From Sclerodactyla briareus (taxonomy: Eukaryota; Echinodermata; Holothuroidea; Dendrochirotida; Sclerodactylidae): DNA of 64,000 bases. The position numbers and the translations under genes are program-made. The stretch is from positions 62,001 through 126,000 of the forward strand of contig JAODTK010002610.1 in NCBI GenBank assembly GCA_026419785.1. The letters are read 5' to 3'. The number at the start of each line of letters is the position of its first letter. The stretch's first letter is position 1. Below the pieces are notes generated by a model. The model ran no database searches, was not told the DNA's origin, and saw only the letters and a program-made list of their open reading frames with translations. Shown here piece by piece: positions 9,301-18,303 of this stretch.

Positions 9301-12199
9301 GTAACGACATCAAAGCATTTCGTTAACTGCATGTGCCCGCAGCAACCAAGGTCTTACGATTAGCTTACGTTCCGTGCCTCCAGTGAAAAACCATATTCGA
9401 GACAAACCTCGACGGCTTCGAAACAGCTGCTGCTGACGGCTGAGTGCAGAGACGTGTTTCCGTCCGTGTCGGTGCACGACATGACTTATCACGAGTACAA
9501 CCATGGGATTCAGCTGTAAAGAGGTACTTTCCATCAAAATCTCGTCATCAGAACAAATGCATGCAGTTGTGTATATTCGGGCTACAACAAGGCTCCCATA
9601 ACAGAATGGTAAATGCAGTTGGCTTAGGTAAATAATCTGAATATGCCTGTGCCTTTCGTTTTTACAAGGTTTGTGGTTTCAATGTTGATTGTGGAGTCAG
9701 ACTTGAAGGCTGTGACGTACAAGGACAAGGTTGATATAATGAAAATAATTAACGTCACGTACGCAGGAACCAATCAAAAGACTGAACCAATCCCTGTAGG
9801 ACCATTAGGATGAACATCACGATTACGATTTCACGCACATTAATACTCTTTTCAAGCCGCTCCATACGGTACACCACAATTGAACTGACCGATTAACTGA
9901 AGGGCGAAACCTCCGTTGAAACTTCACACACAGCTTCCTCATAGCATTCCAGGCAACTCCATTACAGTAAATTAGTCCAGGATACCGTCCTACAGCATTA
10001 ATTTATTGATGAATTGGACGGGAATCGCTCCATGTGATTTAATCGATTGATCGATCATGGTAACTGAACTCAGCCCGTAGGAGAAGAAAAATTATACCTC
10101 CTTAGTGAGTCCTTACCAGCCCTCTCAATGGTGGAAGATGTTCAATGGGTAAAGTCACAATGTGCCCGGGTTCGGTCAACATACGTCAAAGGACTAACAT
10201 TTAAAGGACGGATAAATGGACAGACAGGCAGACGAACGGACAAAGAGATAGGTAGATAGAATGTCATGCGGATGAAAAACCTAACCAACCTCTCTTCAAG
10301 AGCCGTTCCAGCACTCTTCTTGACGCATGAGAGGCGGCACAGTGGTGTGGATATACGCCACATTCGCTCGGAATGAAGTCGAGGGATCTAGATTCCGTCT
10401 GAAGAGAAGAAACAATAACGGCATTCGAGAGAATATGATTACAACGTTTCCCAATTCACTAACGTACTAAATGATCAGAACTGACAGGGACCAGTACGCA
10501 CTCAATCAATTCTGTGAGTAGCAGCTCTCCATGTTTCTCTGTTAATACCTGAGTAGGGAGAGCAATGTCTGAAAGGTGCTGTCTGAAGTGCACTGGGGGC
10601 GCTGGTCGATGTCTTACAGATTTAAACTCGACCGCGGAATGTTTCCTATCGCGCGTAAGCTTGTCCGTTTTTTAATATGACTCTCAAATGGCACCAGTCA
10701 CGAACCACTCACCCTAGTGATAAACACTATTCTCCACCCCGGGCGAATACATTTAACGTGAGCGATTAAATACTAATTGAAAAATATGCGTCTCGCAATC
10801 AATCAAACACAGTTCGTTCAGGAATATGATAACGTGTTCAGCTCATTACATCTGGTTCAAGTTGACTCAGAATTGAGACAGGAGGTAAAACTATGTGTTA
10901 ACCACTGAACCCAAATCGTACCAAACTCAGCTCAATTTCCGTCAAACCTCGACCAGAAATTCGTTCCGTTTTCCTCCTAATCCCCGAGTCAGTTTGACTC
11001 AGATAATCTGAAAGTGCACGAAAACATAGAGTTTATTTCCTAAAAATTGTGGTCTGAGCAAATGTCATAAAACAATTTTGATTGATTGATTAAGATACTT
11101 GCATACAGATAGTTTCGATGTGCTATCGGACCAAGCAATTAACAAAATATTGAAAGTTCGCATTGGACGAGAGAATGGAATAGTGCTGCTCTAGTTGATT
11201 CGTGGCGAAAAGGCAATGCGATTGAAGGAAAACACAAATTTGAACAAGTATTTACCAAAGCCTGTGCGGCCTCGAAGCTGTCTTTAAGAGCACAATAATG
11301 CAACGGTGTCTGGCCGCATTCTCCACGAATGTTCACGTCACAAAATTTACGGAGTGCCTGAAAACGGAAGCCAAAAGTTCAAATGATATGCATGATTGGT
11401 AGATTAACTAGTTTCAGTTATTTGCTCGGAATGTCAAACATTCGTCATTTAATGTATTCTGTATGTATAGTTAAATTAGGAACTGTCCGATGATCTGAAT
11501 CTCTTAGGACTTCAGACCGACATTCATTACTTCATTACTTTCCCCACCTATGATGTTATATAGGCCTATGTAGCATGCATAGTTTTTGCTAATATATATC
11601 TAATAATTTGTTCAGGTTTCTCTGATGACCTCTAGATGACCCTGAACCTGATTGTTTGTATTACACATGACGTACACATTCTGAGATTGATTTCAAGACA
11701 AATACATACAACAATTGATTATTGTGAACTTGTACCCCTATTGACCTGCTTACATTAAATGAAGTTTTGGAACTTATACGATACCATATGTCACTTTTTT
11801 TGACACAGCACATGTCACTAGGGTCACTTATATAAATGCCTCTGTTGACCACTGATGCTGGTAATCATTATTAGTTAAATATATTTCAGCAGCTTCTACA
11901 GCAAACAAAATTCTCAGGATGCATTACTTGCATGAGGTGGGCAAACGTGAGTAAAAAACAGAGAGTTATTATATTTGTTCGGTTATCAGCACCAGGAGCA
12001 ACGACAACTCACCGCGACAGCATTGGCGTTGTTTACTTCGCCAACAAACGCCAGGTGGATCGGAGCTATCCTACAGTTGTCCTGTAACTCCGGATCGGCG
12101 CCTGCTGAAATCAAGATATCGATTACGCTGGCACTATTTTCGTCCTCAACCGCCCAGTGAAGTGGCGTAGACCCTCGTCGTCCCCTTTGTGCGTTGGCA
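218..12199 (-). CDS. TRPA1-like: TRPA-type (TRPA1-like) ankyrin cation channel gene, ankyrin domain only
   Basis: Ten exons on the minus strand, read from 12199 down to 218, spell a chain of ankyrin repeats. Joined in order they keep TRPA1 order and register: TPLHWAVEDEN, IAPIHLAFVGEVNN, GQTPLHYCA, CGVYPHHCAASH, DGNTSLHSAV, VCLEYGFSLEARN, DIVRLMIRK, MTPLH, RTPLLLAA, then NSCKKLLD and NGHKKVVTLL. TRPA1 proteins are membrane cation channels opened by irritants or temperature; the ankyrin stack is their cytosolic N-terminal half. Most introns have canonical GT-AG ends and exon phases agree (187, 102, 109, 116 and 128 nt for the first five). The first tens of residues are not found, and the six membrane segments would lie left of position 1. 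Four of the ten exons carry single-base indels, so a pseudogene or assembly error must be considered. TRPA assignment is from remembered family sequence, not a search; TRPA1 itself rather than a sister TRPA is inferred. Confidence 0.8.
340..1815. other. Intron-like sequence between TRPA exons
   Basis: AT-rich sequence without a convincing exon. A run of G at 419-428 and a short stretch on the minus strand at 1546-1605, which could encode RRGGLRVEIIL after a good acceptor (ttcatttctag), are the only notable points. The latter would match part of the missing TRPA1 repeat but has no donor. Confidence 0.4.
1816..1972 (-). CDS. TRPA-like ankyrin exon 9, one-base deletion
   Basis: The exon reads RYNSCKKLLDCAREQEIINE, then TDSNGRTPIPLSA, and after a one-base gap near 1877 DNGHKKVVTLLNFSRSLLS. 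This is the TRPA1 stretch with TCQRLL, LLNEGD, GMTPLHLAAKNGHDKVV. The expected His of TPLH is Pro. The phase calls for the acceptor tag at 1973-1975; the better-looking cag at 1977-1979 would add an in-frame stop. The donor near 1815 (A|gtattc) is weak. Confidence 0.7.
2240..2480. repeat. Inverted-repeat segment with TTGCGCAA motifs
   Basis: The motif TTGCGCAA, often followed by TTGTTGCC, occurs around 2252, 2264, 2331 and 2450. The pieces near 2328-2350 and 2421-2460 are inverted relative to each other (ATATGGCGGCAACA against TGTTGCCATAT). This looks like a small fold-back element; ends and target duplication are not clear. Confidence 0.35.
2570..2790 (-). mobile_element. tRNA-derived SINE fragment
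   Basis: On the minus strand a pol III B-box-like sequence (GAGTCCGAATCCC) lies near 2680-2692. It is followed by GTTACCTTCTCGCTGG and, again, GTTACCTTCTTCGCTGGGCG. The same body sequence (GTTACCTTCTCG.GGGGCGCTCAGCA) follows the tRNA-like head of the SINE at 52.18 kb, so the two belong to one family. The body motif occurs twice here, which suggests a tandem duplication or a nested insertion. Confidence 0.55.
3198..3231. repeat. Perfect 11-bp stem-loop
   Basis: AACTAGCGAAT, a 12-base loop, then ATTCGCTAGTT. It lies in the intron just past TRPA-like exon 8. It may be the core of a small fold-back element. Confidence 0.5.
3325..3493 (-). CDS. TRPA-like ankyrin exon 8
   Basis: The acceptor is gatactttcccag and the donor GCAAG|gtgaat. 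The 169 nt are open: two bases, 55 codons, two bases. It reads YNLFAHLMNEKDIHGVRPFN, YAPDSGDIQSV, then DRKKQSSLFLAA, matching the TRPA1 segment ending in SPLHFAA. Phases fit both neighbours. The TPLH motifs are degenerate here (RPFN, SSLF), which may be divergence or early decay. Confidence 0.72.
3974..4151 (-). CDS. TRPA-like ankyrin exon 7, frame broken twice
   Basis: The acceptor is taactgttttag. The exon opens GADLD in one frame, continues AVDSIHRTPLLLAA in a second, and then KLPSTAVVTLIAEGE and TFENKNILSL in a third. Ankyrin spacing is right if one C is surplus near 4132 and one base is missing near 4096. The two indels cancel, so exon length (178 nt) still fits phase 0 in and phase 1 out. 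A C/G-rich stretch at 4027-4055 (two runs of seven C's on the coding strand) falls inside the exon and inserts proline-rich residues not seen in TRPA1. The donor is CCCG|gtgggc. Confidence 0.6.
4313..4385 (+). mobile_element. tRNA-like SINE head
   Basis: TTAGCTCAGTCGG (A box) and GGGTTTGAATCAT (B box) are spaced as in a tRNA gene, but the acceptor stem does not close. This marks a tRNA-derived SINE rather than a working tRNA. Confidence 0.55.
4810..4885 (+). mobile_element. SINE or LINE 3' tail
   Basis: Sequence of the type aaggcgcttggagcccctc ... gtgcaatataa followed by (TTA)n resembles the GGCGCTATATAA tail shared by L2-type LINEs and the SINEs they mobilise. It is separated from the tRNA-like head at 4313 by unrelated sequence, so it may be another copy. 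Confidence 0.45.
5392..5441 (-). CDS. TRPA-like micro-exon 6 (about 48 nt)
   Basis: A short stretch reads LAMHDHVSIINLLLDE, the second half of the repeat that the previous exon leaves at TPLH-R; the alignment with the TRPA1 stretch ending in DHHELADYL is residue for residue. It lies between tttacaag and GAG|gtagtt. The previous exon ends in phase 2 and needs one base here, but two (GG) are present. A G-run one base too long (GGG for GG) would explain it. Confidence 0.6.
6061..6260 (+). mobile_element. LINE endonuclease-domain fragment
   Basis: The open frame 6061-6252 reads ITLLDRLTDHSSTLIDFV and GNIFYGTSDHFTKC. This matches the C-terminal end of LINE apurinic endonuclease domains (TRxTxxSSTLID ... 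TDISDHFP). It is in the same orientation as the LINE C-terminus at 6.5 kb and may come from one internally deleted element. Confidence 0.6.
6540..6900 (+). mobile_element. Decayed LINE C-terminal fragment
   Basis: A GC-rich stretch reads, across several frames, DTPLRRIVGYGWQDRVSDAR, then PAHRSC, then PRSPWLSQLH, and KLWGWARPRLKRRVYAA. This follows a LINE C-terminal pattern I know from many animals (PLRxxVGYxWQDxVSxxRLL; PAHRVV; GRPRxxWLxQVDxSCRELLGMGR). Frame changes and stops show it is dead. Sense orientation is opposite to the TRPA-like gene. Confidence 0.6.
7592..7719 (-). CDS. TRPA-like ankyrin exon 5
   Basis: The acceptor is gttttctctcgttcag and the donor CACAG|gtaagt, close to consensus. 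It begins in phase 0, so the previous ...SLEARN runs straight into VSGCTPLHLACAKGDLDIVR, then LMIRK, and ends in MTPLH plus two bases. Length is 128 nt with no stop. This is the clearest ankyrin exon in the window. Confidence 0.9.
7720..9368. other. Intron 4 of the TRPA-like gene
   Basis: No convincing coding exon. A GC-rich open stretch on the minus strand at 8442-8636 (MADAASDAAGKGG) has no ankyrin features or splice support. The T-run at 7849-7862 and the pyrimidine tract at 8768-8786 are unremarkable. Confidence 0.4.
9369..9484 (-). CDS. TRPA-like ankyrin exon 4
   Basis: The exon reads MSCTDTDGNTSLHSAV, FEAVEVCLEYGFSLEARN and ends AAC|gtaagc in phase 0. The acceptor is uncertain: in-frame TGA TAA just upstream rules out the better pyrimidine-rich site near 9523. 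The AG at 9485-9486 leaves two bases, which matches the phase-1 donor of the previous exon. Ankyrin spacing across this junction is one residue short of canonical. Confidence 0.78.
10290..10398 (-). CDS. TRPA-like ankyrin exon 3
   Basis: The acceptor is a strong pyrimidine tract (gtttcttctcttcag). The reading frame is phase 0 at the start, matching the previous donor. It reads SECGVYPHHCAASHASRRVL then ERLLKR, corresponding to the TRPA1 repeat that has CFPIH in place of TPLH. The donor I chose (AGAG|gttggt, phase 1) is weaker than the others. Confidence 0.8.
11256..11357 (-). CDS. TRPA-like ankyrin exon 2
   Basis: The acceptor is ttccgttttcag and the donor TTG|gtaaat, giving 102 nt, exactly 34 codons, with both boundaries in phase 0. 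The preceding exon also ends in phase 0, so the join reads NNANAVA-ALRKFCDVN without a break. It contains RGECGQTPLHYCALKDS, a canonical ankyrin helix-turn-helix. Confidence 0.85.
12013..12199 (-). CDS. TRPA-like exon 1 of those found: two ankyrin repeats
   Basis: The acceptor follows a pyrimidine tract (cttcctttctcgcag) and the donor is GCG|gtgagt. The 187 nt give one leading base plus 62 open codons. They hold GRRGSTPLHWAVEDEN, then DILISAGADPELQDN, then IAPIHLAFVGEVNN: two ankyrin repeats with the TPLH and GADP signatures. It begins in phase 2, so a further upstream exon must exist; I did not find it between 12.2 and 22 kb. In human TRPA1 the corresponding region is the second and third repeats. 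Confidence 0.85.
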
Positions 12200-12900
12200 C
12201 TGCGAGAAAGGAAGAATTTGTTTATATCAGAAGTCGAAAATAGGCACAGGAAGACAAATTAGACCTACCCGATTCGTGACCCTTACTGAAACCTCGGCAG
12301 CGAGCTTGCAGATGAAATGCGATGCATTAGCAAACCAGGAGGGAGTATTCCAAGAAGCTACGCTGAAATGTTGAGGGATGATACATGGATGGATTAAGAA
12401 TGACTGATTTAAAGGGCCTTTAACCTTACACCTATGATTTGTCTGGTCGTGAATGGGGTCGACAGGGTAAGGCCCTTGCTGCGGACAACCACCTTGTTCC
12501 ATTTCCATTGTTTTCAAGAGAGCGAGAACAGCACCGTTATATCGGACTTGGATCACCCACCCCATAGGTTTTCATCTGTAGTCGTGTTCCAGCTCTGTAT
12601 GTCAGCCCTGAACTCTTGGGATTACCCACTAGATAGGTAGGCAGGTCGAACTTCATTGATGTCACACGCAAACACACTTGTATCGAATTTATACATGCAG
12701 AATAATCAGTTCGTCTCTTCTCTGACCTGTCGGTTGAACAGTGATTTTCAGCAGGCTCAAACCGAATTGCGTATTAATTGTAGCTTTGGAATGTGACTTG
12801 CTGCCCTTTATCCGTATGACATATGAAATCAACGGGCGCATGTATGGAACTGACTTTCGTAATCAAACTAGTGCCTACACTGTAAAAACAACTAACAAGA
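12200..12900. other. Upstream flank of the TRPA-like exons
   Basis: An upstream N-terminal exon should lie somewhere beyond 12200, because the first exon found starts in phase 2. The minus-strand open frame 12227-12565 has no ankyrin or TRPA features, and I found no candidate. Confidence 0.35.
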
Positions 12901-13830
12901 ACCCAAAGGCTCAATGATTCCTTACCGTGCCACTTAGTGAATGAAACGATGTTGTTGTTGTTGTTGTTGTTGTTTTTTATTCATTTTCAATTCATGCCAT
13001 AATAATCAAACTGTGTCCTTAGGCGACATTTAACCTGGCGCAACCTACGCAATCCAAATGGCAACCTTCCGGCTATGTATGAGCTATCCACATCATATCG
13101 GTGCACATTATCACAAAACGTTTTGCAGACTTTGACTTTGACCACATAGTAATCCGTGGCGAGTATGAACTCTCTACCTCATTTCATTGACAGTTATCAT
13201 GCTCACATGTTCTTTTACTTCGACCACTGCTGACTCCAGGTGACCTACTTTGGACCTGACCCTAAACAAATAGGGAAAGTCCACTCTACATTGCAACCCC
13301 TTCATGCCGAGTATTAGCTTCTTACATCATTACGCTGCACAGTCATTGTTCTTACAAGCTTTCCAGACTTTAGGCACTGTTGACCTTTGGTTTGACCTTG
13401 GACCTGACCCCAAAACAATAGGGTCGTCTTCTCCACGTTAGAACCTCTTGTGTCAAGTATGAACTCTTTAGATGTTTCCGTTGCACAATTATTGTGTTCA
13501 CAGGACTCACAGACTTTGACCTCTGTTGACATTCGGTGACCTTGAACCCTCTCCAAACCAGTACGGATTATCCACTCCAAATAACAACCACTCTAGCCAA
13601 GTATGAGCTCTCTGCAAAGTTCCGTTGCACAGTTATCGTGTACACAAGCTGATCCACAAATAATAGTTTTTCCCCTTCGTAACTGAACCGCATGTTCAAT
13701 TCGAACCTAATGGATGTTTGCGTCCTCTAGATAACGTTCTCACAAGGAGCGACACATACACACGCCGACACACACGTACACTCCGCGTGACTGTATGGGT
13801 TCCCGCGAAGGAATAAAAAAGAGGGTGCTG
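12901..13830 (+). repeat. TGACC-rich composite repeat, copy A
   Basis: It starts with AAAGGCTCAATGATTCCTT (12905-12923), contains two to three diverged units of the type 'acagactttgacctctgttgac ... gacctgaccccaaaac', and ends in a CA-rich stretch and 'gcgtgactgtatgggttcc ... gaaggaataaaaaa' near 13788-13820. The same head, core and tail occur at 52.5 kb and 61.3 kb. A (GTT)n run lies at 12951-12974. Confidence 0.6.
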
Positions 13831-13863
13831 CGGCGCAGTTGGGAGGATCATGTTTCTGTGTTG

Positions 13864-13864
<1 letters not shown>

Positions 13865-13917
<53 letters not shown>
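13865..13917 (+). repeat. (TTG)n microsatellite
   Basis: About 17 to 18 copies of GTT without interruption. It gives a run of leucines in one forward frame, which is not a gene. Confidence 0.9.
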
Positions 13918-13969
13918 GTTTATTTAATGTGTGTCACTCTGCAGTTCGGATTGATTTATCGAATCCAAT

Positions 13970-14282
13970 GTTAATCACGCAAATACCATTCACCTTCAGA
14001 CCTGTCGAATGCACTGCGGATGTTCCATTATTTACACCCACGAATCACGAATATACAGTGGGTAAGGCAATATGACGAGGTCAAAATTGTAACTCGCAGT
14101 TAGCCTGATTTAGGCTATGGATGTTAACTACTGGAGTGGCTCTCGTGCATTCATTGACCATTTGGCAGGCTGGAGTGGAGTTATAAGTCTTTAGAAATAC
14201 AACACTTGTTATGGACCTTTAAGGTGGCATTTATGCGCCATTTTGTAACTGCGCGGTTTAACTGTCGCGGCCTACGACTTTT
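13970..14282 (+). repeat. Direct repeat, copy 1 (313 bp)
   Basis: It runs from GTTAATCACGCAAATACC to GCGGCCTACGACTTTT. It is repeated at 14459-14770 with few substitutions and one or two single-base indels. No coding capacity seen. Confidence 0.85.
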
Positions 14283-14458
14283 TGAAATTTGTTCAGGCTC
14301 CGTGGTAGTTTTTTGTTCAGGCGCGTTCAAGGACGAATTGTTATTGCAGTAGAATGAACTAGAATACAGAATATGGCGCAACCTCCTCACCTTCAACGGA
14401 ATAAAGTGGGGAATTCAGTCATATAAAAAATCAGAGACGGCGTTATAGCGGGATTTGT

Positions 14459-14770
14459 GTTAATCACGCAAATACCATTCACCTTCAGACCTGTCGAATG
14501 CACTGCGGATGTTCCATTATTTACACCCACGAATCACGAATATACAGTGGGTAAGGCAATATGACGAGGTCAAAATTGTAACTCGCAGTTAGCCTGATTT
14601 AGGCTATTGATGTAAATACTGGCTTGGCTCTCGTGCATTCATTGACCATTTGGCAGGCTGGAGTGGGGTTATAAGTCTTTAGAAATACAACACTTGTTAT
14701 GGATCTTTAAGGTGGCATTTATGCGCCATTTTGTAACTGCGCGGTTTAACTGTCGCGGCCTACGACTTTT
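14459..14770 (+). repeat. Direct repeat, copy 2 (312 bp)
   Basis: Second copy of the 13970-14282 unit, about 97 percent identical by eye and 489 bp downstream. Sequence between the copies (14335-14381, 'ttattgcagtagaat ... gaatatggcgcaa') recurs at 16449-16490. Confidence 0.85.
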
Positions 14771-15118
14771 CAGTTGTGAAAGAATTATTTATTCTCAGTT
14801 TACCCACACAAAACACCGTTTATGAAATGCAGTAGAGGTGCTATTGCGGAAGTCTCTTATGACCAACCTGCCAGCTGCTGGTCTCATTTCCAATATAGAA
14901 TCAAACTATGCCTAGGCATTTGGCATAGTTGACCACCGTCGGCCACATCTGGGCCACCACCTATCATTCCCAGGCCTCGATAACAGCAGCACAAGTTAAT
15001 GAATAATACAAACAGTCATGAATTTTCATGTTGTTCATCGGTGTATCAATGACAATAGATTCTGCGCTGACCTGCACCATGTTTGAGGAGAATATTCGTG
15101 GCGTCCGTCATACCACAG

Positions 15119-15261
15119 CTTGGCGCATGATGTAGAGGGTGCCGATCGGACCATCCTCGTAGGTGTACAACGTACTGTCACGGAGGAAGATCACATCAAG
15201 CTATGTCAACGGCTTGCTGAGTCTGCTGAGTATGACTATAACATGAGAAAAACCGGGATAG
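15119..15261 (+). CDS. Possible exon of an unidentified protein
   Basis: Between 'ccacag' and 'ATAG|gtcaac' the frame is open. It reads LAHDVEGADRTILVGVQRTV, then TEEDHIKLCQRLAESAEYDY and NMRKTG. Composition is protein-like (mixed charged and hydrophobic residues, no low complexity). The acceptor lacks a pyrimidine tract. I do not recognise the sequence; it could also be part of a decayed mobile element. Confidence 0.3.
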
Positions 15262-15565
15262 GTCAACAGTGGTTGTGGCTTACAGCATTATAATTGATAA
15301 AAGTCTGGGATCAAAGCAAAAAAGTACAAGCACGAATACACATAATACGGATGGATGGTATTAATTGCATGCGCTCATTCACCCGAGTAGGCCAAGCTAG
15401 AGTAACCTGAAAAGTGGACAGCTTCGCCAAAAATTATCACCGAACCGAACGCCGTCCGAACCCAACTGAACACGTCCGAATACATGCTCGAACGAAATAT
15501 TATACACGCCTGAACAGTAAATTAGAAAACCCTAACTCAGGCCTAATTCAGGTCCGGTAGTTAAT

Positions 15566-15730
15566 CTACAAAATCGACCTCATAGAGAGGATGGTCCGTT
15601 TCCATTCATAAATTACAATATCCATTGGAGCCATTCGATGAGCTTCCTCTAGCCACACTTGACTGCCTAGTTTATCATTGAAGTTCTGCATGACGACTTC
15701 GGGCAAAAAGTAACAGTTTGAGGAGAACAC
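15566..15730 (-). CDS. Possible terminal exon of an unidentified protein
   Basis: The 3' part of an open frame reads SSNCYFLPEVVMQNFNDKLG, then SQVWLEEAHRMAPMDIVIYE and WKRTIL before a stop at 15566-15568. The upstream part of the same frame runs into a poly-G/C tract (15767-15782) and is not credible as protein. No clear acceptor was found and I cannot name a family. Confidence 0.3.
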   Translation of the reverse strand: MFSSNCYFLPEVVMQNFNDKLGSQVWLEEAHRMAPMDIVIYEWKRTILSMRSIL

Positions 15731-16639
15731 TTGCTTGTGATTGCCCATGGATTTGTTGTACATTGTGGGGGGGGGGGGGGGAGGTCTTAACCCCTTCCCA
15801 CCCCGCCAATATAATGGACAAATCAAAAGTCGTGATGTGATACGTACACCAACGTGCTTGCTACGTAATTTGTTAATTCGAGGCAGAGGCAGCGCCATCG
15901 GGAGGGGACGGGGATTGAGATCTGTAGTGAATTTGACCAGTTTGAAGGTAACACGTCGGGGGTATTGGCTTGTGATGTCGGGAAAGACACTGGAAATATT
16001 TTGGAAAGTGCTGATGTTACCAGAAAAGGGGGCGATTTATACAGCAACCATCACACTTGCTCGTAATTGCCACCCCCCCCCCCCCCGCTTCCACGAATTC
16101 CCGACGAGGGTGGTCTTTAGAAAAGTGGAAATATTTTCACGAACATATCAAGGAATGTTTGAAACTCATAAATGGAATTGAATTTACCAAGAGTGACTAG
16201 CCGTTGTGGGACATGTGGGAGGGTGGAGTTTGGAGTCCGAGTGTCGGGGCATAAGATGTTTCCCACCCCCGCCAGGAACTCTTTGCCCCTGTCGATTAAA
16301 TAATGGCGTCGTCACCGGTCCAGAAAATATAATATTCATATTTGTGGTGTCGCCCAAGAATATAATCTCTTCAACAGTGTTCCAAGTTGAACGAAGCACC
16401 TAGTTAAGCTCGCTGACAACTAACCTCGCTTCGTTCAAGTGACTAAATGGTTATTGCAGTAGAATAAACAGAATACAGAATATGGCGCAAATCAAACAGA
16501 ATAGGAAGTGAAGGCGAAATCGATTCCGAAACCTCGACCATCACGGTTTTACACCTTCTCAACGACACACACAAGACAGTATTCAGAAGAGCAACTCCCC
16601 GTTAGACCGGCCATAGCTGAAACTGGATCTGCCATAGAG

Positions 16640-17230
16640 AATATAGCAAGACATGTGCAGGCGGGTAAATTGCCGACGTGTAATCCCCGGCTAGTCAGAT
16701 GGCCCCTTTGTTTGGGAGATCTTTTGAAAAAAGCACATTGAAGTTTAAGTCCATTTAAGACGCCTGGGGTGACTTCTGAAATGAATAAGCCTATTGTTTC
16801 AAACGGCACCCAGACTGTAGTTACCATTCTCCAAGTTTCGTTCAAACCTGACAAAGTTAGAAAAATCTCGAATAAAATGCAAATTTGACCTCTGGTGACC
16901 TTAAAAATTACCGTCATGTTTTTCGGGACCAACTTTTGTCCCCACTCACCAAGTTCATGTAACTCAGACTAACTCTGCATTTTCGTTAAAACCTGCAAAA
17001 TAGAGGGCAACAAACATGCAGTGACGACCACTTTTGAACTCATCAGAGATTACACTAGGGCGGACATGGTGTACCAAGTTTCAGATCGATCGGATAGAGC
17101 GTTGAAGAGTCATTGCGCTAACGCCTTAAGTTCCCGGCGGCGGCCCGCGCGGCGGCGGCGGCGGGGACGGCGACTACACCCCCAAAAACCATAATATCCC
17201 CGACACTTATAGTGTTGCGGGGATATAGGT
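16640..17230 (+). repeat. 600-bp dispersed repeat, copy 1, with terminal hairpin
   Basis: It begins near ACATGTGCAGGCGGGTAAA, continues through TTTGACCTCTGGTGACC, CATGCAGTGACGACCACTT and a GGC-rich tract (17134-17172), and ends in ATATCCCCGACACTT, a short loop, and AGTGTTGCGGGGATAT. The whole order recurs at 18304-18922. A hairpin at one end of a non-coding repeat is what non-autonomous Helitrons show, but a CTRR end is not evident. Confidence 0.65.
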
Positions 17231-17650
17231 ATAAGCGCTCAGTGACTAATACAATAATTCAGCAAGGCAAAACCTTCCCTCAATCGTTCGTAACACTGAA
17301 CATATTCTCAACATCACTGATAGATTGAACGCCTCTCCTAAATATAGTTAATATAGACTTAAGAGACCTCAAAGGGGTCAGGGACGCTTTAAATAAGTTT
17401 CATGTCGGGTACCCTGTATGAAAACCTGATCTCTTGTCAATTTTGTTAAAACCCTAATAACTTTGTCTATGAAAACTACATTCAAATTATGGAACAATCC
17501 ATAGTTCCACGAATGGCACCTGGGTGTGCCCGCTTGTTACTGGGTGCGCCCATACAAAATACGCAGTGTACGATACATGTTAAAGTTGGGCTCGTTACAT
17601 TGATGGTTATTAGGGTGTATGGAGGGGACTATTGCGAGTACTAATGAATA

Positions 17651-17842
17651 TATCTACACTATAAAATAAAATAAAAAATGGCTGTGGAAGTTGCCAGCAA
17701 TATACTGTGCTGTAAAAAGTCTACTGTAGAGTTCACAGTAAATCACTGTAAATTCCCCAAAATAATATACTGTAACAACTCAATTTACAGTTAATAACTA
17801 GCAACTCTGCTGCAATTATACAGTCTTTTTTTCTACAATGTA
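17651..17842. mobile_element. Small MITE-like element
   Basis: About 190 bp with imperfect inverted ends (ACACTATAAAATAAAATAAA against ACATTGTAGAAAAAAAGACT read inward). The interior carries several ACTGTAAA and TTTACAGT motifs. It has no coding content and the target duplication is not clear. Confidence 0.4.
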
Positions 17843-17972
17843 TAACACTAATAGGTATAGGGCCTGACTAAATTTAACCTACTGCCAAGCCCTACGGCTT
17901 GAATATACTGTCTTGTTTTGAGAGTACAGACATAACTGAATGCATTGAATCTTTGGAAAAGAATCTCACCCA

Positions 17973-18041
17973 GACCCAGTGGGAGTATCCTCGCAGACGT
18001 GTTATAAATAACTCGTCTGCGGGAATACTCTCACTGAGACA
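17973..18041. repeat. Long imperfect hairpin
   Basis: CAGTGGGAGTATCCTCGCAG and a few more bases pair with CTGCGGGAATACTCTCACTG around the 14-base loop tgttataaataact, giving a stem of about 23 bp. A second small hairpin follows at 18039-18065 (GACAGATAGACCT / AGGTCTGTC). It may be a fold-back element. Confidence 0.55.
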
Positions 18042-18303
18042 GATAGACCTCCAAAAGGTCTGTCATGTAAGAGCGCTATAGTCTTTTTTTTTTTCGAAAT
18101 TCGCGCCTCCAGCTCTCCAGAGGGATCATCAGCAAACATTACGATATTTTGCAACTGTATGTTACTATGTGAAATGGATCTCCATTCCCTCCCAAATGGA
18201 TTTTCCGGCAACCCCAACCTACGGGATTACTTGTCCTAGCCAAAACCACACCAAACGCAGATCAACTAAACACGTCTGTAAAATTGCTACAGATTTCACC
18301 AAG

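Noticed and set aside
12227..12565. 112-codon minus-strand frame upstream of the first TRPA-like exon
   Set aside because: No ankyrin or TRPA features, and no splice sites that join in phase.
13839..14075. Forward frame with a run of 18 leucines
   Set aside because: Produced by the (TTG)n microsatellite.
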